Assembly: GCF_951230155.1 (NCBI RefSeq)
Contig: NZ_CATNVD010000018.1
Location: forward strand, 39,405-103,404
DNA from: Parablautia sp. Marseille-Q6255
Lineage (GTDB): Bacteria > Bacillota > Clostridia > Lachnospirales > Lachnospiraceae
Reading direction: 5' to 3'
DNA: 64,000 bases
Below, one piece after another: positions 46,585-56,002 of the stretch (the stretch's first letter is position 1; each line of letters opens with the position of its first letter). The translations under genes were made by a program, and so were the position numbers. A model generated the notes under the pieces. That model made no database searches. It saw only the letters and a list, made by a program, of their open reading frames with translations, and was not told the DNA's origin.

Positions 46585-47148
46585 TCACTTTGCCGGCTGC
46601 CTCTGAAACAACCGGAATGCTCCCGTCTGCTCGATCAGTCGAAGGAGCGTATAATAAATCACCGAATCAATGGGCCACATGATCATATTTTTCAATGCAC
46701 GGGCCGGAAGAATCGCCACAAAACCTTTTCCATACAGCATATCCAGCCACAGGGTGCTTAACAAAATATTGATGACCACTACGACAATCAGTTTCGTAAT
46801 AAGTACACGTTTAAAAGTCAGCTTATGGCGATAATAAGAGCATCCATAAATGAAAGCACCAAGCATCGCATTAAAAGTAAAACCAAAGAAAAACGGTCCG
46901 TCCGGTCTGACAAAATATTTTACAACATCAAGCACGCCGGCAAATAATGATCCGGAAACCGGACCAAACAAATAATCTACAATCTGATTGGGAATACCGG
47001 AAAATCCGATTTTCACATACGGGCCAATGTTAATGGACGCTACCTGGTTCAAAATGAAAGCAAGGGCAGCCAGCATTGCACACATGGTCAGAGCAGATGT
47101 TTTTTTCAACTCTCTGGCCGACTCGAGGAACATGTTGTTTTTCTTCAT
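46585..47148 (-). CDS. folT: folate ECF transporter S component
   Basis: 187-residue integral membrane protein that binds folate for a shared EcfAA'T module. About six helices are visible, with GIPNQIVDYLFGPVSGSLFAGVLD-type residues (S-component core) and FFFGFTFNAMLGAFIYG. The true start is the ATG at 47148 behind AAAGGAGG; the frame to 47352 is riboswitch leader. The THF riboswitch upstream supports folate as the ligand. No ECF ATPases lie nearby. Confidence 0.88.
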   Translation of the reverse strand: MKKNNMFLESARELKKTSALTMCAMLAALAFILNQVASINIGPYVKIGFSGIPNQIVDYLFGPVSGSLFAGVLDVVKYFVRPDGPFFFGFTFNAMLGAFIYGCSYYRHKLTFKRVLITKLIVVVVINILLSTLWLDMLYGKGFVAILPARALKNMIMWPIDSVIYYTLLRLIEQTGAFRLFQRQPAK

Positions 47149-47221
47149 AAAAAAATTACCTCCTTTTCTTTTTCGCACACAATAGGAGATAATCTTTCTT
47201 GTATTAACTATCTTCTGTTGC

Positions 47222-47316
47222 AGCGAGACGCAATCCATGTACCGCAAGATAACTCTTTTCGACCTTCGGCAACTCTCCATCCAAAGGGACTTTACGCACA
47301 TGAATTTACTCTGCAT
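47222..47316 (-). promoter_or_regulatory. tetrahydrofolate (THF) riboswitch
   Basis: On the minus strand the region holds GCAGAGTAAATTCATGTGCG, then GCCGAAGG, then TTGCGGTACATGGATTGCGT and CTC. The order and sequence match the THF aptamer (GAGAGUAG, GCGUUAA-like, GCGGUG, AUUGCAUC...CUCC). ATTCATGT pairs with ACATGGAT to close the central stem, and GAG pairs with the distal CTC. Downstream, AGGAG (47184-47188 on plus, CTCCT in the RNA) can mask the folT ribosome site, suggesting translational control. Confidence 0.78.
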
Positions 47317-47331
47317 TCCTTTACGTTCGAT

Positions 47332-47360
47332 AGTATAGTACATCTTACACACGAATACAA
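47332..47360 (-). promoter_or_regulatory. promoter of the THF riboswitch-folT unit
   Basis: TTGTAT (47355-47360), 17-base spacer, TATACT (47332-47337) on the minus strand. The start falls just before the aptamer. Confidence 0.75.
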
Positions 47361-47464
47361 GCAGAAATTATCCGTATTTACTACTTTTTTGTACTTTTTC
47401 GTACAGCTATGTCTTTTCTTGTAATCCTTGCAGATTTTCTGTAACGCTACCGGAGCCGGGGCGC

Positions 47465-47514
47465 AAAAAGTGCTTTCAGACCACGAGCTTTTCTCATGGC
47501 TGAAAGCACTTTTC
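47465..47514 (-). terminator. terminator of ftsH
   Basis: AAAGTGCTTTCAG pairs with CTGAAAGCACTTT over 13 bases, with an inner CCATGAG/CTCGTGG pairing, followed by a TTTTT tract on the minus strand. Confidence 0.88.
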
Positions 47515-47530
47515 CTTATCACTATCCTAT

Positions 47531-49741
47531 TTACTCTGCCTCAGGTTTTTCTGTCTTTATCTCCTGCTGCTCTGTACGCTCTGACTGCGCATCCTCCTGC
47601 GGCTGCTCTGTGCGCTCTGACTGCGCATCCCCCTGCGGCTGCTCTGTGCGCTCCGGCTGTGCATCCCCCCGCGGCTGCTCTGTGCACTCTGTCTGCGGAT
47701 TCTCTTCGACAGCTCCCGGAAGCTCTATCACAGTACCTGGCTCTACCATTTTGGCGCTGTCCTGCGGACCATCCTCACGGATACGCTCAGAGATGCGGGA
47801 AGAGGAAGTCTTTCCTTCTTCCTCATGGATCCCTTCCACCTCATGGAAGATCGCCATAAATTCTTTTCCTGTGATCGTCTCTTTCTCGATCAAAAACTCT
47901 GCGATCCGGTCGAGCGCTGTGCGGTGCTCTGTCAGCAGACGCTTTGCTTCCTCGTAGGAATCCTTGAGCACCTGCATAACCTCCTGATCCACATCTGCAG
48001 CCGTCACATCACTGCAGTTCATGACCGGACGATTATCCAGATACTGGTTCGCCTGTACCTCAAGTCCCATCAGACCAAAGCGCTTTGACATACCATACTG
48101 CGTCACCATCGCACGTGCGATGCGCGTTGCCTTTTCAATGTCATTGGCTGCGCCCGTCGTCACTGTATCAAATACGATCTCCTCTGCAGCACGTCCTGCT
48201 ACAAATTCAACCAGCATAGCCCGGATCTCTTTTTCTGTATTTAAGTACTTCTCTTCCTCCGGCACATTCATAACGTAGCCGAGGGCTCCCATCGTACGCG
48301 GTACGATCGTAATCTTCTGCACGGGCTCAGAATCCTTCTGAAGCGCGCTGACAAGCGCATGTCCTACCTCATGGTAAGAAACGATCCGGCGCTCCTCCTT
48401 GCTCAGGATACGGTCCTTCTTCTCCTTACCGACAAGAACGATCTCCACCGCCTCAAACAGATCCTTCTGTGAAACTGCCTTGCGCCCCTTCTTGACTGCC
48501 AGGATCGCCGCCTCATTGATCATATTCGCCAGATCTGATCCGACTGCTCCTGACGTCGCCAGCGCGATCGCCTCCAGATCGACCGTCTCGTCCATGTGAA
48601 CATCCTTGGAATGGACCTTGAGTACATCAATACGTCCCTTCAGGTCCGGCTTATCCACGATCACTCGTCTGTCAAAACGTCCCGGACGCAGCAGCGCCTG
48701 ATCGAGCACCTCCGGGCGGTTCGTTGCCGCCAGCACCAGAAGTCCCTTTGATGTATCAAAACCATCCATCTCGGCAAGGAGCTGGTTCAGCGTCTGCTCC
48801 CGCTCGTCATTGCCGCCGCCATACCGGCTGTCACGGCTCTTTCCGATCGCATCGATCTCATCGATAAAGATGATACACGGAGCATTCTTCTTTGCCTCTT
48901 CAAAAAGGTCGCGGACACGGGAGGCGCCGACGCCGACGAACATCTCCACGAAATCGGAACCCGATAAGGAGAAGAACGGACATTTCGCCTCTCCTGCAAC
49001 TGCTTTCGCAAGCAGCGTCTTACCGGTTCCCGGAGGTCCTACGAGCAGAGCGCCCTTTGGCAGCTTTGCACCAATCGTTGTATATTTCCCGGGATTCTCC
49101 AGGAAATCGACAACCTCCTGCAGGGATTCCTTTGCCTCATCCTGTCCGGCAACGTCCTTAAAGGTAACTCCTGTTTCCTTCTGCACATAAACCTTTGCCT
49201 TGCTCTTTCCGACGCCCATGATGCCGCCGCCTCCGCCGCCACCCATCTTGCGCATCGCAAAACCAAAGATCAGCCAGACAAACAGCACCGGCACAACAAA
49301 GGTAAAGATCATATTCAGGATCAGCGATGATGTCGTATCCGGGATCTCTGCCTTATATTTGACTCCGGCTTCGTCGAGTCTGCGGATCAGATCCGGGTCA
49401 TCCGGGTTGCCGGTATAGTACGTAAGCCTTCCGCGGCCATAATACTTATCTACGGTCTCCCCTACTGCATTCTGCGTGATCTCGATCTCATTCGGAGATA
49501 TCACAACGCTCTCGACAAGCCCGCTGTCAAGACGCTCCAGGAACTCATCATATGTGATCTCTACGGATGACGTAGATTCTCTTAAATTATTCAGCATTGC
49601 CACTGCCAGCAGTGTGAACAATGTGATCAGAAGAAGCGCTGTAAAAGTAGAACGTTTCTTCTCAGGTCCTCCCGGACCGCCTGGTCCGCCCGGGCCCGGA
49701 TTTCCGGATGGACGGTTCGTATTTTGTTGGTTATTTTCCAT
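47531..49741 (-). CDS. ftsH: ATP-dependent zinc metalloprotease FtsH
   Basis: 736-residue membrane AAA+ protease for quality control of membrane and regulatory proteins. Transmembrane helices lie at about 33-52 and 141-163 around an external domain. Walker A GPPGTGKT is at 235-242, Walker [10 protein letters not shown] at 290-298, and the zinc site HEVGH at about 456. The N-terminus has a PGGPGGPGG stretch. The tail beyond about 640 is long and acidic and ends in three to four near-identical 12-residue repeats ([12 protein letters not shown]), encoded by 36-base repeats. A consensus promoter lies upstream. Confidence 0.97.
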   Translation of the reverse strand: MENNQQNTNRPSGNPGPGGPGGPGGPEKKRSTFTALLLITLFTLLAVAMLNNLRESTSSVEITYDEFLERLDSGLVESVVISPNEIEITQNAVGETVDKYYGRGRLTYYTGNPDDPDLIRRLDEAGVKYKAEIPDTTSSLILNMIFTFVVPVLFVWLIFGFAMRKMGGGGGGGIMGVGKSKAKVYVQKETGVTFKDVAGQDEAKESLQEVVDFLENPGKYTTIGAKLPKGALLVGPPGTGKTLLAKAVAGEAKCPFFSLSGSDFVEMFVGVGASRVRDLFEEAKKNAPCIIFIDEIDAIGKSRDSRYGGGNDEREQTLNQLLAEMDGFDTSKGLLVLAATNRPEVLDQALLRPGRFDRRVIVDKPDLKGRIDVLKVHSKDVHMDETVDLEAIALATSGAVGSDLANMINEAAILAVKKGRKAVSQKDLFEAVEIVLVGKEKKDRILSKEERRIVSYHEVGHALVSALQKDSEPVQKITIVPRTMGALGYVMNVPEEEKYLNTEKEIRAMLVEFVAGRAAEEIVFDTVTTGAANDIEKATRIARAMVTQYGMSKRFGLMGLEVQANQYLDNRPVMNCSDVTAADVDQEVMQVLKDSYEEAKRLLTEHRTALDRIAEFLIEKETITGKEFMAIFHEVEGIHEEEGKTSSSRISERIREDGPQDSAKMVEPGTVIELPGAVEENPQTECTEQPRGDAQPERTEQPQGDAQSERTEQPQEDAQSERTEQQEIKTEKPEAE
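47567..47697 (-). repeat. 36-base tandem repeats in the ftsH 3' end
   Basis: A 36-base unit containing GCTCTGTGCGCTCTGACTGC on the plus strand is repeated about 3.5 times in frame, at about 47567, 47603, 47639 and 47675. It encodes a 12-residue acidic/Gln-rich repeat, so copy-number change would keep the frame. Confidence 0.8.
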
Positions 49742-49856
49742 TTCTTCCTCCTAAACCGACTCCCGTGCGCTGTGCATCGATCCAGCATCTTCGCCGGGGC
49801 CAGCAGCCTTCCTTCGGGAAAACTGCGAGTTCACTGTGTGAACTCAGATAAACTAC

Positions 49857-49886
49857 ATTATAGTTCATACCGATCCTATAAATCAA
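49857..49886 (-). promoter_or_regulatory. promoter of ftsH
   Basis: TTGATT (49881-49886), 18-base spacer, TATAAT (49857-49862) on the minus strand. A perfect hairpin, GAGTTCAC/GTGAACTC (49827-49834 and 49838-49845), lies at the very start of the ~110-base leader. Confidence 0.75.
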
Positions 49887-49930
49887 TAGCAGAAATATAA
49901 ATGTTTTCTAAATTTGTAGCCCTTTGGCCA

Positions 49931-49975
49931 TCCGCCCGGATCAGCTGCCACGCAGCTGATATCGCCGCATATGCG
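49931..49975. repeat. dispersed palindromic element, copy 1
   Basis: GGATCAGCTGC, CAC loop, GCAGCTGATATC: a perfect 9-base stem at 49940-49948/49952-49960. It resembles the element at 62761-62805, and both lie 50-65 bases downstream of a minus-strand gene. Confidence 0.5.
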
Positions 49976-50022
49976 TCTGCATTTCCCGAAAAATCAGGCT
50001 GTCGCGATGATCCTCTGCCGGC

Positions 50023-51135
50023 TCAGAACATCGCTTCTATATCATGCGCCTCCATGCCAAAGCTGTCCGTTACATTTTTGCAGGTGCAGTATCCGCCATA
50101 CGTATTTACAGCAGAATAGATCACCGGATTTTCCTGACATGCTCTCTCCAGTCCTTTTCCTGCGATCTGCAGACCGTACTTCAGGGTAGCGTTCGTCAGC
50201 GCGATCGTAGATGTGCGCGGCACTGCCCCCGGCATATTGCCGACACAGTAATGGATCACCCCGTCTACCGTATAGATCGGATCGTCATGGTAGGTGACTC
50301 TCGTCGTCTCGCAGCAGCCGCCCTGATCTACTGCGACATCCACGATAACGCTGCCCGGCTTCATCTTCTTTAAATACTCCCGCTTCATCAGCTTGGGGGC
50401 TGCCTTGCCCGGGATCAGCACGCAGCCGACCACAAGATCCGCATCCGATACGGCCTTTTCGATCACTGCATCCGTGCTGTAAAGTGTCTGGATCCGCGCG
50501 CCGAACAGATCATCCAGATAGGCAAGCCTTGAAAGGTTCATGTCGATCACCGTCACATCTGCTCCCATGCCCACTGCGATCTTGCATGCGTTCGTACCGA
50601 CATTTCCGCCTCCCAGGATCACGATCTTTGCTTTTGGAGTACCCGGAACGCCTGCAAGCAATACCCCTCTTCCTCCAAACGTCTTTTCGAGATATTTTGC
50701 TCCCTCCTGGATACTGAGCCGCCCTGCGATCTGGCTCATCGGCGCTAAAAGCGGAAGGCTTCCGTCACGCTCCATCAAAGTCTCGTACGCGACGCCCTTC
50801 ACGCCGGCTTCCATCAAAGCCTCCATCTGCGGCTTGTCTGCCGCAAGATGCAGATACGTATACAGGATCAGGTCCTTGTGGAAAAACGGATACTCCTGCG
50901 CAAGAGGCTCCTTGACCTTCACCATCATCTCGGCGATATTCCACACTTCCTCAGGCGTATCGAGGATCCTTGCCCCTGCCTGCTCATATTCCTGCGTATC
51001 AAATCCGGAGCCAAGCCCGGCATCGCGCTCCACATACACCTCATGTCCGGCCGCTGTATAAGCTCTTACATTGTCTGGCGTCAATCCTACCCTGAATTCT
51101 TTGTTCTTTATTTCTTTTACGCATCCAACTCTCAT
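50023..51135 (-). CDS. ald: alanine dehydrogenase
   Basis: 370 residues; NAD-dependent interconversion of alanine and pyruvate plus ammonia. MRVGCVKEIKNKEFRVGLTP is the classic start, with Arg15 and conserved Lys near residue 74 (VKVKEP). The NAD site is VILGGGNVGTNACKIAVGMG (about 168), and DVAVDQGGCCETT with the following HY-C region is typical. The ATG at 51135 follows GGAGGA. A weak TATACT box lies upstream; monocistronic. Confidence 0.95.
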   Translation of the reverse strand: MRVGCVKEIKNKEFRVGLTPDNVRAYTAAGHEVYVERDAGLGSGFDTQEYEQAGARILDTPEEVWNIAEMMVKVKEPLAQEYPFFHKDLILYTYLHLAADKPQMEALMEAGVKGVAYETLMERDGSLPLLAPMSQIAGRLSIQEGAKYLEKTFGGRGVLLAGVPGTPKAKIVILGGGNVGTNACKIAVGMGADVTVIDMNLSRLAYLDDLFGARIQTLYSTDAVIEKAVSDADLVVGCVLIPGKAAPKLMKREYLKKMKPGSVIVDVAVDQGGCCETTRVTYHDDPIYTVDGVIHYCVGNMPGAVPRTSTIALTNATLKYGLQIAGKGLERACQENPVIYSAVNTYGGYCTCKNVTDSFGMEAHDIEAMF

Positions 51136-51244
51136 GATCCATCCTCCACTTTCTGACAACTAGTATTGTATGTTTCATTTTTAGTATACATCATTCTAAA
51201 ATAGAAAGAAATGAAATTTTCGTAAAATATCTCACCGACAGCAC

Positions 51245-52069
51245 TCAGGATGTCACGTGTACATCCATCTGCGGATATGGGATATGGATGCCTTTTCGGT
51301 CAAATTCTGCCTTGATCTGCTCATTCATTCTCCACAGCACCGGAAAATACTGCTCCGTTCTTACCCAGCAGCGCATGCCGATCACCACACTGCTCTCTCC
51401 CAGCTCTGCCACAAACACCTGCTGCTCCTCTTCCCGGATCACATCCGGGTCGCGCTCCATCAGATCATGGATCACCTGCTTTGCCTGCTCCACACTGTCC
51501 TGATACGAAATCCCGACCTTTATTTCCAGCTTGCGCTTATCAGCAGCTGTCACATTCACCATCACATTATTTGCAAGGCTGCCATTTGGCACAATGACTC
51601 TGCGGTTGTCCACCGTCTGAAGTGTGGTATAGAGGATCTCGATCTTCTGAACCGTTCCCTCTACCCCCTGTGTGATAATATAATCCCCGACATGAAATGG
51701 CTGGAACAAAAGCAGCAGAAAACCGCCTGCAAAGTTTGACAGTCCTCCCTGCAGTGCGAGCCCGACCGCCACTCCGCCAGAAGCTACAATGGCAGCCACC
51801 GATGATTCTTTCAGACCAAATTGCGTTGCGATACCAAGGATCAGGATCAGATACAGGACAATCTTTGTCATAGACACGGCAAACGTCACCGCTCCGGCCT
51901 GAACCCTTGCACGCTCCAGCAGCCTGCGCACTGCCCTTACCGCAAAGGCGATCAGCTTTTTCCCGATCATATATACAGCAAGGCAGATCACCACCTTGAG
52001 CAGAAATGCCGCTGCTCCGGGAAGCTGCCGCTGCAGGCTCTGCATGATCTGTGATACAACCTTTTCCAT
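51245..52069 (-). CDS. MscS-family mechanosensitive channel
   Basis: 274 residues. Three hydrophobic helices in the first 110 residues include the glycine/alanine-rich pore helix VAAIVASGGVAVGLALQGGL. The beta domain has FQPFHVGDYI, GTVQKIEILYTTLQTVDNRR and VPNGSLANNVMVN, all typical of small MscS channels that release solutes on osmotic downshock. An extended -10 box (TGGTATAAT) lies about 80 bases upstream. Confidence 0.92.
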   Translation of the reverse strand: MEKVVSQIMQSLQRQLPGAAAFLLKVVICLAVYMIGKKLIAFAVRAVRRLLERARVQAGAVTFAVSMTKIVLYLILILGIATQFGLKESSVAAIVASGGVAVGLALQGGLSNFAGGFLLLLFQPFHVGDYIITQGVEGTVQKIEILYTTLQTVDNRRVIVPNGSLANNVMVNVTAADKRKLEIKVGISYQDSVEQAKQVIHDLMERDPDVIREEEQQVFVAELGESSVVIGMRCWVRTEQYFPVLWRMNEQIKAEFDRKGIHIPYPQMDVHVTS

Positions 52070-52147
52070 CTTTGTGTTCCTCCTCTGATAAAAGTAAACT
52101 GTTTTCGTCTGTTCTGCTCCCTGCGCCTGAATGCGTGAGATGTTCCT

Positions 52148-52156
52148 ATTATACCA
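52148..52156 (-). promoter_or_regulatory. extended -10 promoter of mscS-type gene
   Basis: TGGTATAAT on the minus strand without a convincing -35 box at normal spacing. Confidence 0.5.
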
Positions 52157-52162
52157 TAAAAT

Positions 52163-52212
52163 TCAAAAAGGAGCGCTGCAAAAGGTACCGAAACCTCCGG
52201 TATCTGTTTTGC
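52163..52212 (-). terminator. terminator of the HAD gene / end of the ulaE unit
   Basis: GCAAAACAGATACCG pairs with CGGTACCTTTTGC with small bulges (arms 52198-52212 and 52178-52190), followed on the minus strand by a CCTTTTT tract. Confidence 0.65.
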
Positions 52213-52295
52213 AACACCCCTTTATAGCATCAGATGCATCCTGCGAAGCTGCCGCCGCCTCCGCATCTAAGCACGTGTATCAGACTTTTTCCTGT

Positions 52296-53015
52296 TCAGA
52301 CGATCTCCAGTCCCTGTGCAAACACGATGCGGTCGTCGTGCAGACAGTCCTCAAAGGACCGGATACATGGGACATCCGTGTCGCCCCCGCACGCCCTGTG
52401 CGGCGGAGTATACCAGACGCCATGCAGTCCGCATGCAGCTGCCCCGATCACATCCTTTTTCAGGCTGTCCCCGATAAACACACACTCCGCTGCAGCGCAG
52501 CCCATCTTCTCGACGCAGGCTGCAAAAAATCTGGGATCCGGCTTTTCTGCTCCGGTCTCCTCGCTTACTGTGATCTGACTGATCTGATCCAGTATGCCAA
52601 GGCGCTCCAGCTTCCTGTACTGCACATAGGCTGTCATATCGGAGCCGATGCCTATCGGCACCCGCTTTTTCCGGAGGGCGGCAATGAGCGCCTTAAGCCC
52701 GGGTTCCGGCTCCATGACAGCGATCAGATTGTCCCAATAAGCATGATACATCCGCATCGCATGGGACGGAGTCTGTATTCCCAGAAGTTCCAGAATACAC
52801 TGAAAACGCAGCAGTCTGTTATGATTGGCAGCGCAGTCAGATCCTGTCCGCATCTTTACCACCTGCTGTGCGCGGTCAAAGGTCTGAAGAAATTCCTTTT
52901 CCGATACTGCGAGCGCCGAAGTACTGTAGTCGAGCAGAGCTCTCATCCCGGTCAGATGTGCCCGGTCATAATCATAGATTGTATTGTCAATATCAAAAAT
53001 AACTGCTTTAATCAT
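52296..53015 (-). CDS. HAD-superfamily hydrolase, probable phosphatase
   Basis: 239 residues with all HAD motifs: motif I DIDNTIYDYD (nucleophile Asp8, acid Asp10), motif II GIGSD, motif III Lys in AEKPDPRFF, and motif IV FIGDSLKKDV. The helical C1-type cap suits a small phosphorylated substrate such as a sugar phosphate. It is the last gene after ulaE and the beta-propeller gene, 26 bases downstream of the latter. Confidence 0.88.
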   Translation of the reverse strand: MIKAVIFDIDNTIYDYDRAHLTGMRALLDYSTSALAVSEKEFLQTFDRAQQVVKMRTGSDCAANHNRLLRFQCILELLGIQTPSHAMRMYHAYWDNLIAVMEPEPGLKALIAALRKKRVPIGIGSDMTAYVQYRKLERLGILDQISQITVSEETGAEKPDPRFFAACVEKMGCAAAECVFIGDSLKKDVIGAAACGLHGVWYTPPHRACGGDTDVPCIRSFEDCLHDDRIVFAQGLEIV

Positions 53016-53041
53016 ACCGCGCCTCCTGTGCTCCGGGGAGG

Positions 53042-54088
53042 TTATCCCAGTGTGTACATTGCGACTTCATCGATCTCGCGGTTGGTCGAGATGATGACGT
53101 CCTTTCCGTTATGCTCATAGTGATAGACATTTGCCGGTCCGCAATCCGTATCAAGCACCTCGACCTGATACTTTCCCGCCTCCTGATCGTAGGTAAAGGC
53201 AAGCAGCTCGCGCGCGCCTTTGCGATGTCCTACTACGAACGCAGGTCTGCCGCACAGCATACCGCCGTAGATGGCATGTGTAAACTCTGCCGGCTTCTCG
53301 TACTCATATACCTTTTCAAAAGCGCCGTCTTTTTTCTTATAGATGCTGATATGATCGCCATGGAACGGTGAAAGCACTCCGAGCTCCTTTTCTCCGTCCC
53401 CGTCAAGGTCTATGAGGACTGCATCGCTGGAAGCCTCAGAAAGCAGCTGTTTGATCTCCCACTGTCCGTCTGCAGAGGCCGGCGGGATAAACTGGAACAC
53501 ACCGTTGTCCGCGGAGATGATACTCGTTGTTACGCCCTCATCCTCTACTTTGTAGTAACCGTGATTCTTCAGCAGCCCTTCCTTGATCACCTGCAGCTTG
53601 AGCTGATTATTCTCATTAAATGCGCTCAGATCGTCCGGAAGCACAGCGGCAAATACCTTACCCGGAAATCTCCAGTCATCCTTGTATTCATGATCTGATT
53701 TCAGCGCACACGCGATCAGATATCTGACGCCATTTCTTTCTACGATGTCAAAGCGGTGTACGAATGGAAGCTCTACAAGCGTGCGGATCTCCCAGTCTCC
53801 CTTTGCCTTCGGAGTCGCGATAACAATCTTTGCTTCTTTTGAGTCATTTGGTGAATAAAACTGATGCGTCGCAAGGAATTGTCCGTCTGTCCCCGGCACC
53901 TGCACCATCGTCATGACGCCGCCTGGCTGCTCCCAGACAACATCCTCCTGATTGCCGTCCAGATCAAAGAGCAGACACTTGTCTACCTTCTCTGCCGCTA
54001 CCAGAAAATGCTTTTTCCCCTGATACGTAAGCGGCGCTATAGAATAACACTTTGTCAGATTTGAGATTACTTTTTTTTCTACTTTCAT
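53042..54088 (-). CDS. FG-GAP/VCBS-like beta-propeller protein, function unknown
   Basis: 348 residues without a signal peptide or membrane segment. The sequence is built of repeated beta-rich units of 45-50 residues. One contains LIDLDGDGEKELGVLSPFHGD, a typical FG-GAP calcium-binding loop, and others carry degenerate versions (LLFDLDGNQEDVV, FHGDHISIYKKKDG). Most FG-GAP proteins are exported, so an intracellular one is unusual. It sits between ulaE and a HAD gene in one unit, so a role in sugar-acid metabolism or sensing is possible but unproven. Confidence 0.75.
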   Translation of the reverse strand: MKVEKKVISNLTKCYSIAPLTYQGKKHFLVAAEKVDKCLLFDLDGNQEDVVWEQPGGVMTMVQVPGTDGQFLATHQFYSPNDSKEAKIVIATPKAKGDWEIRTLVELPFVHRFDIVERNGVRYLIACALKSDHEYKDDWRFPGKVFAAVLPDDLSAFNENNQLKLQVIKEGLLKNHGYYKVEDEGVTTSIISADNGVFQFIPPASADGQWEIKQLLSEASSDAVLIDLDGDGEKELGVLSPFHGDHISIYKKKDGAFEKVYEYEKPAEFTHAIYGGMLCGRPAFVVGHRKGARELLAFTYDQEAGKYQVEVLDTDCGPANVYHYEHNGKDVIISTNREIDEVAMYTLG

Positions 54089-54165
54089 CGGCTCTTCCTC
54101 CTGCTATATATCTTACCTGCTATCGTCTCTGTAAGGTCGCTGTCTTTTTCTGCCTCTTCCTGGCT

Positions 54166-55011
54166 TTATGCGTCCTGTCTGTCTAAGATAGCTGTCATCA
54201 TCTGATTGGCAAATACGAGATCCTCCCGCCATGCTTCATTTCCTGTATACCAGAACTCTGTCACAAATTTGCGGACTCCAAGCTCCCACGCCTTCGTGAT
54301 CCCTTCTTCAAAATTCACATGACCTGTCCCAAACGGGATCTCACGGAATTTGCCCGGCACAGTCTCCTTTAAATGCATGGCGCACAGATGTCCTCTTCCT
54401 GTCTCCAGATCCGCCGGCACGTCTGTGCCGTACAGCACTGCGGCATTTGTTACATTGCCCAGATCCGGATATACATTCAGGTAGCAGGAATTTACGATAT
54501 TGACATACTTCATGGATTTCTCCACGGTATTCATAAATTCCGTTTCCATGGTCTCAAATCCGAGTACCACGCCTGCTCCTGCCGCCATCTTCACCGCCTC
54601 TTTGAGATTCGCCTCAAAACGTGCTACAGTCTGTGCGTCTGACTCCTCATAATAAACATCATATCCTGCAAGCTGAATGATCCGGATGCCGAGATCCTCT
54701 GCAAGACGGATCGCTTTCTCCATGATCTCCATTCCTCTTTTGCAGGTCTGCGGATCATTGCTGCCAAGCGGGTACTTCCGGTGTCCGCTCAAACACATTG
54801 TGCGGATCGGCAGCCCCACCTCATACATCGTATTTACGAGCTGCGCTCTCTCCTCCTGCGTCATGTCAAGACGCGCAAGCTTTTCCTCTGTCTCGTCAAT
54901 ACTGATCTCCACAAAATCAAACCCTGCTTTTTTCGCCTCTGTCAGCTTCTCTTTCCAGCTAAGAGCAGCCGGCATAGATTTTTCATAAAGCCCCAGCGTA
55001 TATTTTTTCAT
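54166..55011 (-). CDS. ulaE: L-ribulose-5-phosphate 3-epimerase
   Basis: 281-residue TIM-barrel epimerase of the UlaE/SgaU family, converting L-xylulose-5-phosphate to L-ribulose-5-phosphate. Typical blocks are YTLGLYEKSMPAALSWKEKL, FDFVEISIDE, IRTMCLSGHRKYPLGS, Glu of LGFETMETEFM, and LKETVPGKFREIPFGTGHV. Metal ligands are expected at E (about 153), D of YPDLGN, H of MHLKE and E of TEFWYTG. Located downstream of the DeoR-type regulator in an ascorbate-use region. Confidence 0.92.
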   Translation of the reverse strand: MKKYTLGLYEKSMPAALSWKEKLTEAKKAGFDFVEISIDETEEKLARLDMTQEERAQLVNTMYEVGLPIRTMCLSGHRKYPLGSNDPQTCKRGMEIMEKAIRLAEDLGIRIIQLAGYDVYYEESDAQTVARFEANLKEAVKMAAGAGVVLGFETMETEFMNTVEKSMKYVNIVNSCYLNVYPDLGNVTNAAVLYGTDVPADLETGRGHLCAMHLKETVPGKFREIPFGTGHVNFEEGITKAWELGVRKFVTEFWYTGNEAWREDLVFANQMMTAILDRQDA

Positions 55012-55074
55012 CTCTCATCCTCCATATCGTCTCGTGCCTGCGCACGTAATATTCCCGGTCTGTACAAACGTCTG

Positions 55075-55842
55075 TTATTGCGCCTTTTTTACCTGATAGA
55101 CATCCACATTCTGCGCCTTCATCAGCTCAAGCTCATCTGCCGGTGCCTTTTCATCTGTGATCAGATGCTTTACCCTGTCGATGCTGCAGCTCGTAAAGCT
55201 GCTGCTAAGACCGATCTTCGTATGATCAGCCAGGACATACACCTCCTGCGTCGCATGCTCGATCATCAGCTGATTGACATTTACTTCATTTGCGATCTCT
55301 GTCGTCACACCTGCCTGCGCGGAGATCCCGGAACATCCGATAAACGCTTTTTTTGCAAATATATTCTGGAGATTCCTCACGGCAAAATCTCCGACCATCG
55401 CTTCCTTTGGATAACGCAGCTCTCCGCCTGTCAGAATGATACTCACATTCTCACCCCGCTCCCGGCTGATCGCTTTTCCGTTGTTCGTGATCACTGTTAC
55501 GTTATTTTTCGTAATATACGGAATAATATCCAAAGCATTCCTGCTCGTATTAATAAAAATCGTATCGCCGTCCTCCACAAGAGAAGCAGCATATCTGGCG
55601 ATCATGGCCCGGCAGGTCTCCACCTCGTCCACTTCTTTTGATATATGCTCTGTCGCACGCGCCCCGCCATAAAACCGTGTAAGCAGACCATTGTCCTCCA
55701 GATACTGCAGATCCCTTCTGATCGTGATCACCGATACCTGCAGCTGCTCCGCCAGCTTATCGACCCGTACGAGGGGATTACTGCGCAGAATCTCCACGAT
55801 CTGGTTCCTGCGTGCATCTACATACGCCCGTTCTCTCTTCAT
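55075..55842 (-). CDS. DeoR-family transcriptional regulator
   Basis: 255 residues. N-terminal helix-turn-helix: RRNQIVEILRSNPLVRVDKL, VSVITIRRDLQYLEDNGLLTR. The C-terminal DeoR sensor has the phosphosugar-isomerase-like fold: DGDTIFINTSRNALDI, NNGKAI, ILTGGELRYPKEAMVGDFAV, IGCSGISAQAGVT. It probably represses the ascorbate genes in the absence of a phosphorylated intermediate. It is the first gene of the unit deoR-ulaE-propeller-HAD, with a consensus promoter that contains the candidate operator GATCATAAAA. Confidence 0.9.
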   Translation of the reverse strand: MKRERAYVDARRNQIVEILRSNPLVRVDKLAEQLQVSVITIRRDLQYLEDNGLLTRFYGGARATEHISKEVDEVETCRAMIARYAASLVEDGDTIFINTSRNALDIIPYITKNNVTVITNNGKAISRERGENVSIILTGGELRYPKEAMVGDFAVRNLQNIFAKKAFIGCSGISAQAGVTTEIANEVNVNQLMIEHATQEVYVLADHTKIGLSSSFTSCSIDRVKHLITDEKAPADELELMKAQNVDVYQVKKAQ

Positions 55843-55875
55843 ACTTTTCCTCCCTGCACTGCATATATATGATTG

Positions 55876-55904
55876 ATTATACTATTTTTTATGATCTTTG
55901 TCAT
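55876..55904 (-). promoter_or_regulatory. promoter of the deoR-ulaE unit, with internal operator
   Basis: ATGACA (55899-55904), 17-base spacer, TATAAT (55876-55881) on the minus strand. The 10-mer TTTTATGATC (55887-55896, plus strand) lies inside the spacer and recurs upstream of ulaG. Confidence 0.72.
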
Positions 55905-55933
55905 CATTACTCATACATGTATGCGAAAAAGTC

Positions 55934-56002
55934 GAAAAAAAGAACACCTCTATTTTACATAGGGGCTGTCGCCTGATCCCTCCTGCAACAGCCCCCGTGT
56001 TC
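55934..56002 (-). terminator. terminator of the ulaG-PTS unit
   Basis: AGAACAC with GTGTTCT and GGGGGCTGT with ACAGCCCC form a two-part stem, followed on the minus strand by a TTTTTTT tract. It lies right after the IIB stop. Confidence 0.82.

Noticed and set aside
52131..53120. 329-residue plus-strand open frame
   Set aside because: Antisense to the HAD gene, which has all four catalytic motifs.
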